From contig JAUFNR010000012.1 in NCBI GenBank assembly GCA_031216915.1, positions 558,001-622,000 on the forward strand: a stretch of 64,000 nucleotides of DNA. The letters run 5' to 3'. Below the pieces are notes generated by a model that ran no database searches, had not been told where the DNA came from, and saw only the letters and a list, made by a program, of their open reading frames with translations. The translations under genes were made by a program, and so were the position numbers. Source of the stretch: Pictodentalium vernedei. Taxonomy: Eukaryota; Mollusca; Scaphopoda; Dentaliida; Dentaliidae. Positions 62,773 to 64,000 of the stretch are shown here, piece by piece; the first letter of the stretch is position 1; each line of letters starts with the position of its first letter.

Positions 62773-64000
62773 TGTTGCCAGCTGATCACATGCATCGGCA
62801 GGGCCTTACCATGTAAATGTCAACAGAGATTACAAAGGACACCATTAGGAGAAAATAAATTTTAAAGACAGTATTGTCAATAGTACAGGACGCCATTCCA
62901 AGACTTGACTTGGGGTGACGTATAGGTGAGGTCTGAGTTTATCAAACATCGGTTAATTCCATTCTGCATGGCAGCAATTCTTTCTCTAAAACTAAAAATA
63001 AATCTTCTTCTGAGAGTAAGTAGGGTTGGAACTCTATCTAACACAAACATGTTACTTGCACTATAGAATTTGTCGTATCTAAATAGTAGCCTATAGGCAT
63101 TGTTGTAGCATACGGTGAGGCGCCACATACTACTCTGATTGAACTGGGCCCACAAGTGACAACAGTATAACGGAGTTAAATATTTCTCAAACAGAAATGC
63201 TTTGACACATGGAGTACAATTCTAAAATTTTAGGATTAACTGATTAGACCTGATACATATGGCTCGATATTGTCTTTCTATGTCTAAATCATCTTTCAAT
63301 GAGGTATGTATAATATGCCCAAGGTACTTGTACTGGTCTACAAATTTTGTAATGATATACTTTTGGGAATTTGAGTTTCGAAAAACACTTAGGAATGAAA
63401 GACATACAAACTGATTTTTTAGAATTGTAAATTAGATCGAGATCAGCTGCTTCTAATTCACAAATACGCAATAAGATCTGGAGACCTCTAATAGTAGGGG
63501 CTATCAAGCATAAATCATCTGCGTAGCAAAGATGATTTATAATAGCATTACTCAGGGAACATCCAAATTTAGCTTGACCTAATCATTTACTAAGATCGTC
63601 TAAGTAAATGTTGAACAAGAAGGGGGAAAGAATCCCCCCTTGTCTTACCCTGTTACCTACTGTGAATTTATAGGAAAAGGACTGTCCCCATCTAACACAA
63701 AATTGCTGGATTCCAAATCAGCAATGCAACAGATGTACGATTGCAACCGGAACATCATGTGATATCAGTTTACGCAGGAGTGTGGCGTGGTTGACTCTAT
63801 CGAAAGCCTTACTAGTGTCCAGGAAACACACGAAGACTGGGGTATTATGATCTACATAAAGGCGTAACATTTCTTTGAGTGCAAATATACAGCTGTCAGT
63901 TGAGTGTTTTCGTTTGAAGCCGAACTGACAGTCGGTTGTATTCAAATTATTTAGACAGCGATTTAGAATTACTTTCTCTAGCAGTTTTGACAATATTGTT
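62773..64000 (-). pseudogene. LINE reverse transcriptase, copy 2, runs off the window
   Basis: Starting again with GCTGATCACATGCATCGG, this repeats copy 1 at an offset of about 1265-1272 with scattered differences. Stops and small indels split it (63993-63718, 63507-63289, 63155-62877). The 63993 end adds SKLLEKVILNRCLNNL and DCQFGFKRKHSTDS, RT text upstream of that open in copy 1. It continues beyond 64000. Confidence 0.87.

Overview
This window is eukaryotic: interrupted coding exons with GT/AG splice sites, polymerase-III SINEs, and LTR, DIRS, LINE, Penelope and DNA transposons. No prokaryotic gene organisation is present. The mix (5S- and tRNA-headed SINEs, DIRS and Penelope elements, many CCGTCC/GTCTGT-rich repeats) suggests a marine invertebrate with a large, repeat-rich genome. 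I lean to a mollusc or other lophotrochozoan, but the sequence does not prove it.

The only host gene I recognise is FARSB, the beta subunit of cytosolic phenylalanine--tRNA ligase, on the + strand. Six internal exons are visible: 12505-12602, 23401-23456, 24226-24295, 27860-27919, 45749-45804 and about 57361-57511. They cover roughly residues 38-200 of a protein of about 590 residues. The first exon(s) and the rest of the gene are not seen. Almost everything else between 12.5 and 57.5 kb is intron filled with mobile DNA. Two reading-frame problems stand out: one base appears missing in the second exon, and the last acceptor is shifted by one base.

Layout. 0-3 kb: a ~145-bp satellite interrupted by a hAT-like MITE with a perfect 8-bp target duplication. 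3-9 kb: a SINE, degenerate repeats, and a decayed minus-strand element with a gag-like ORF and an SGNH-hydrolase-like ORF. 9-12 kb: a SINE and a 161-bp tandem array inside a fold-back MITE. 12.5-13 kb: a FARSB exon with a Penelope fragment inserted 13 bp past its splice donor. 13.7-23 kb: an older repeat split by an ~8.6-kb hAT-like insertion, which carries a SINE, a 128-bp satellite and a Ty3/Gypsy retrotransposon with apparently identical 200-bp LTRs. 23-28 kb: three FARSB exons, a pogo-like element with a nested MITE, and SINEs. 28.8-30.3 kb: a TIR element made of 168-bp repeats. 30.2-35.4 kb: a near-identical segmental duplication. 34-41.25 kb: a DIRS-type tyrosine-recombinase retrotransposon with inverted terminal repeats. 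41-47 kb: fold-back MITEs, decayed LINEs and a FARSB exon. 47.5-49.5 kb: a hAT-like element with a nested PIF/Harbinger element. 50.3-55.8 kb: two tandem 2.75-kb TIR elements encoding SAP-like and SWIM-like fragments. 56-61 kb: MITEs, the last FARSB exon, a second pogo-like copy and 5S-headed SINEs. 61.5-64 kb: two consecutive minus-strand LINE copies.

A recurring theme is the short, nearly perfect palindrome at the centre of several unrelated non-autonomous families. Many lie inside FARSB introns and would fold into hairpins in the pre-mRNA. Assignments rest on reading motifs, terminal repeats and target duplications by eye. No database search was possible.
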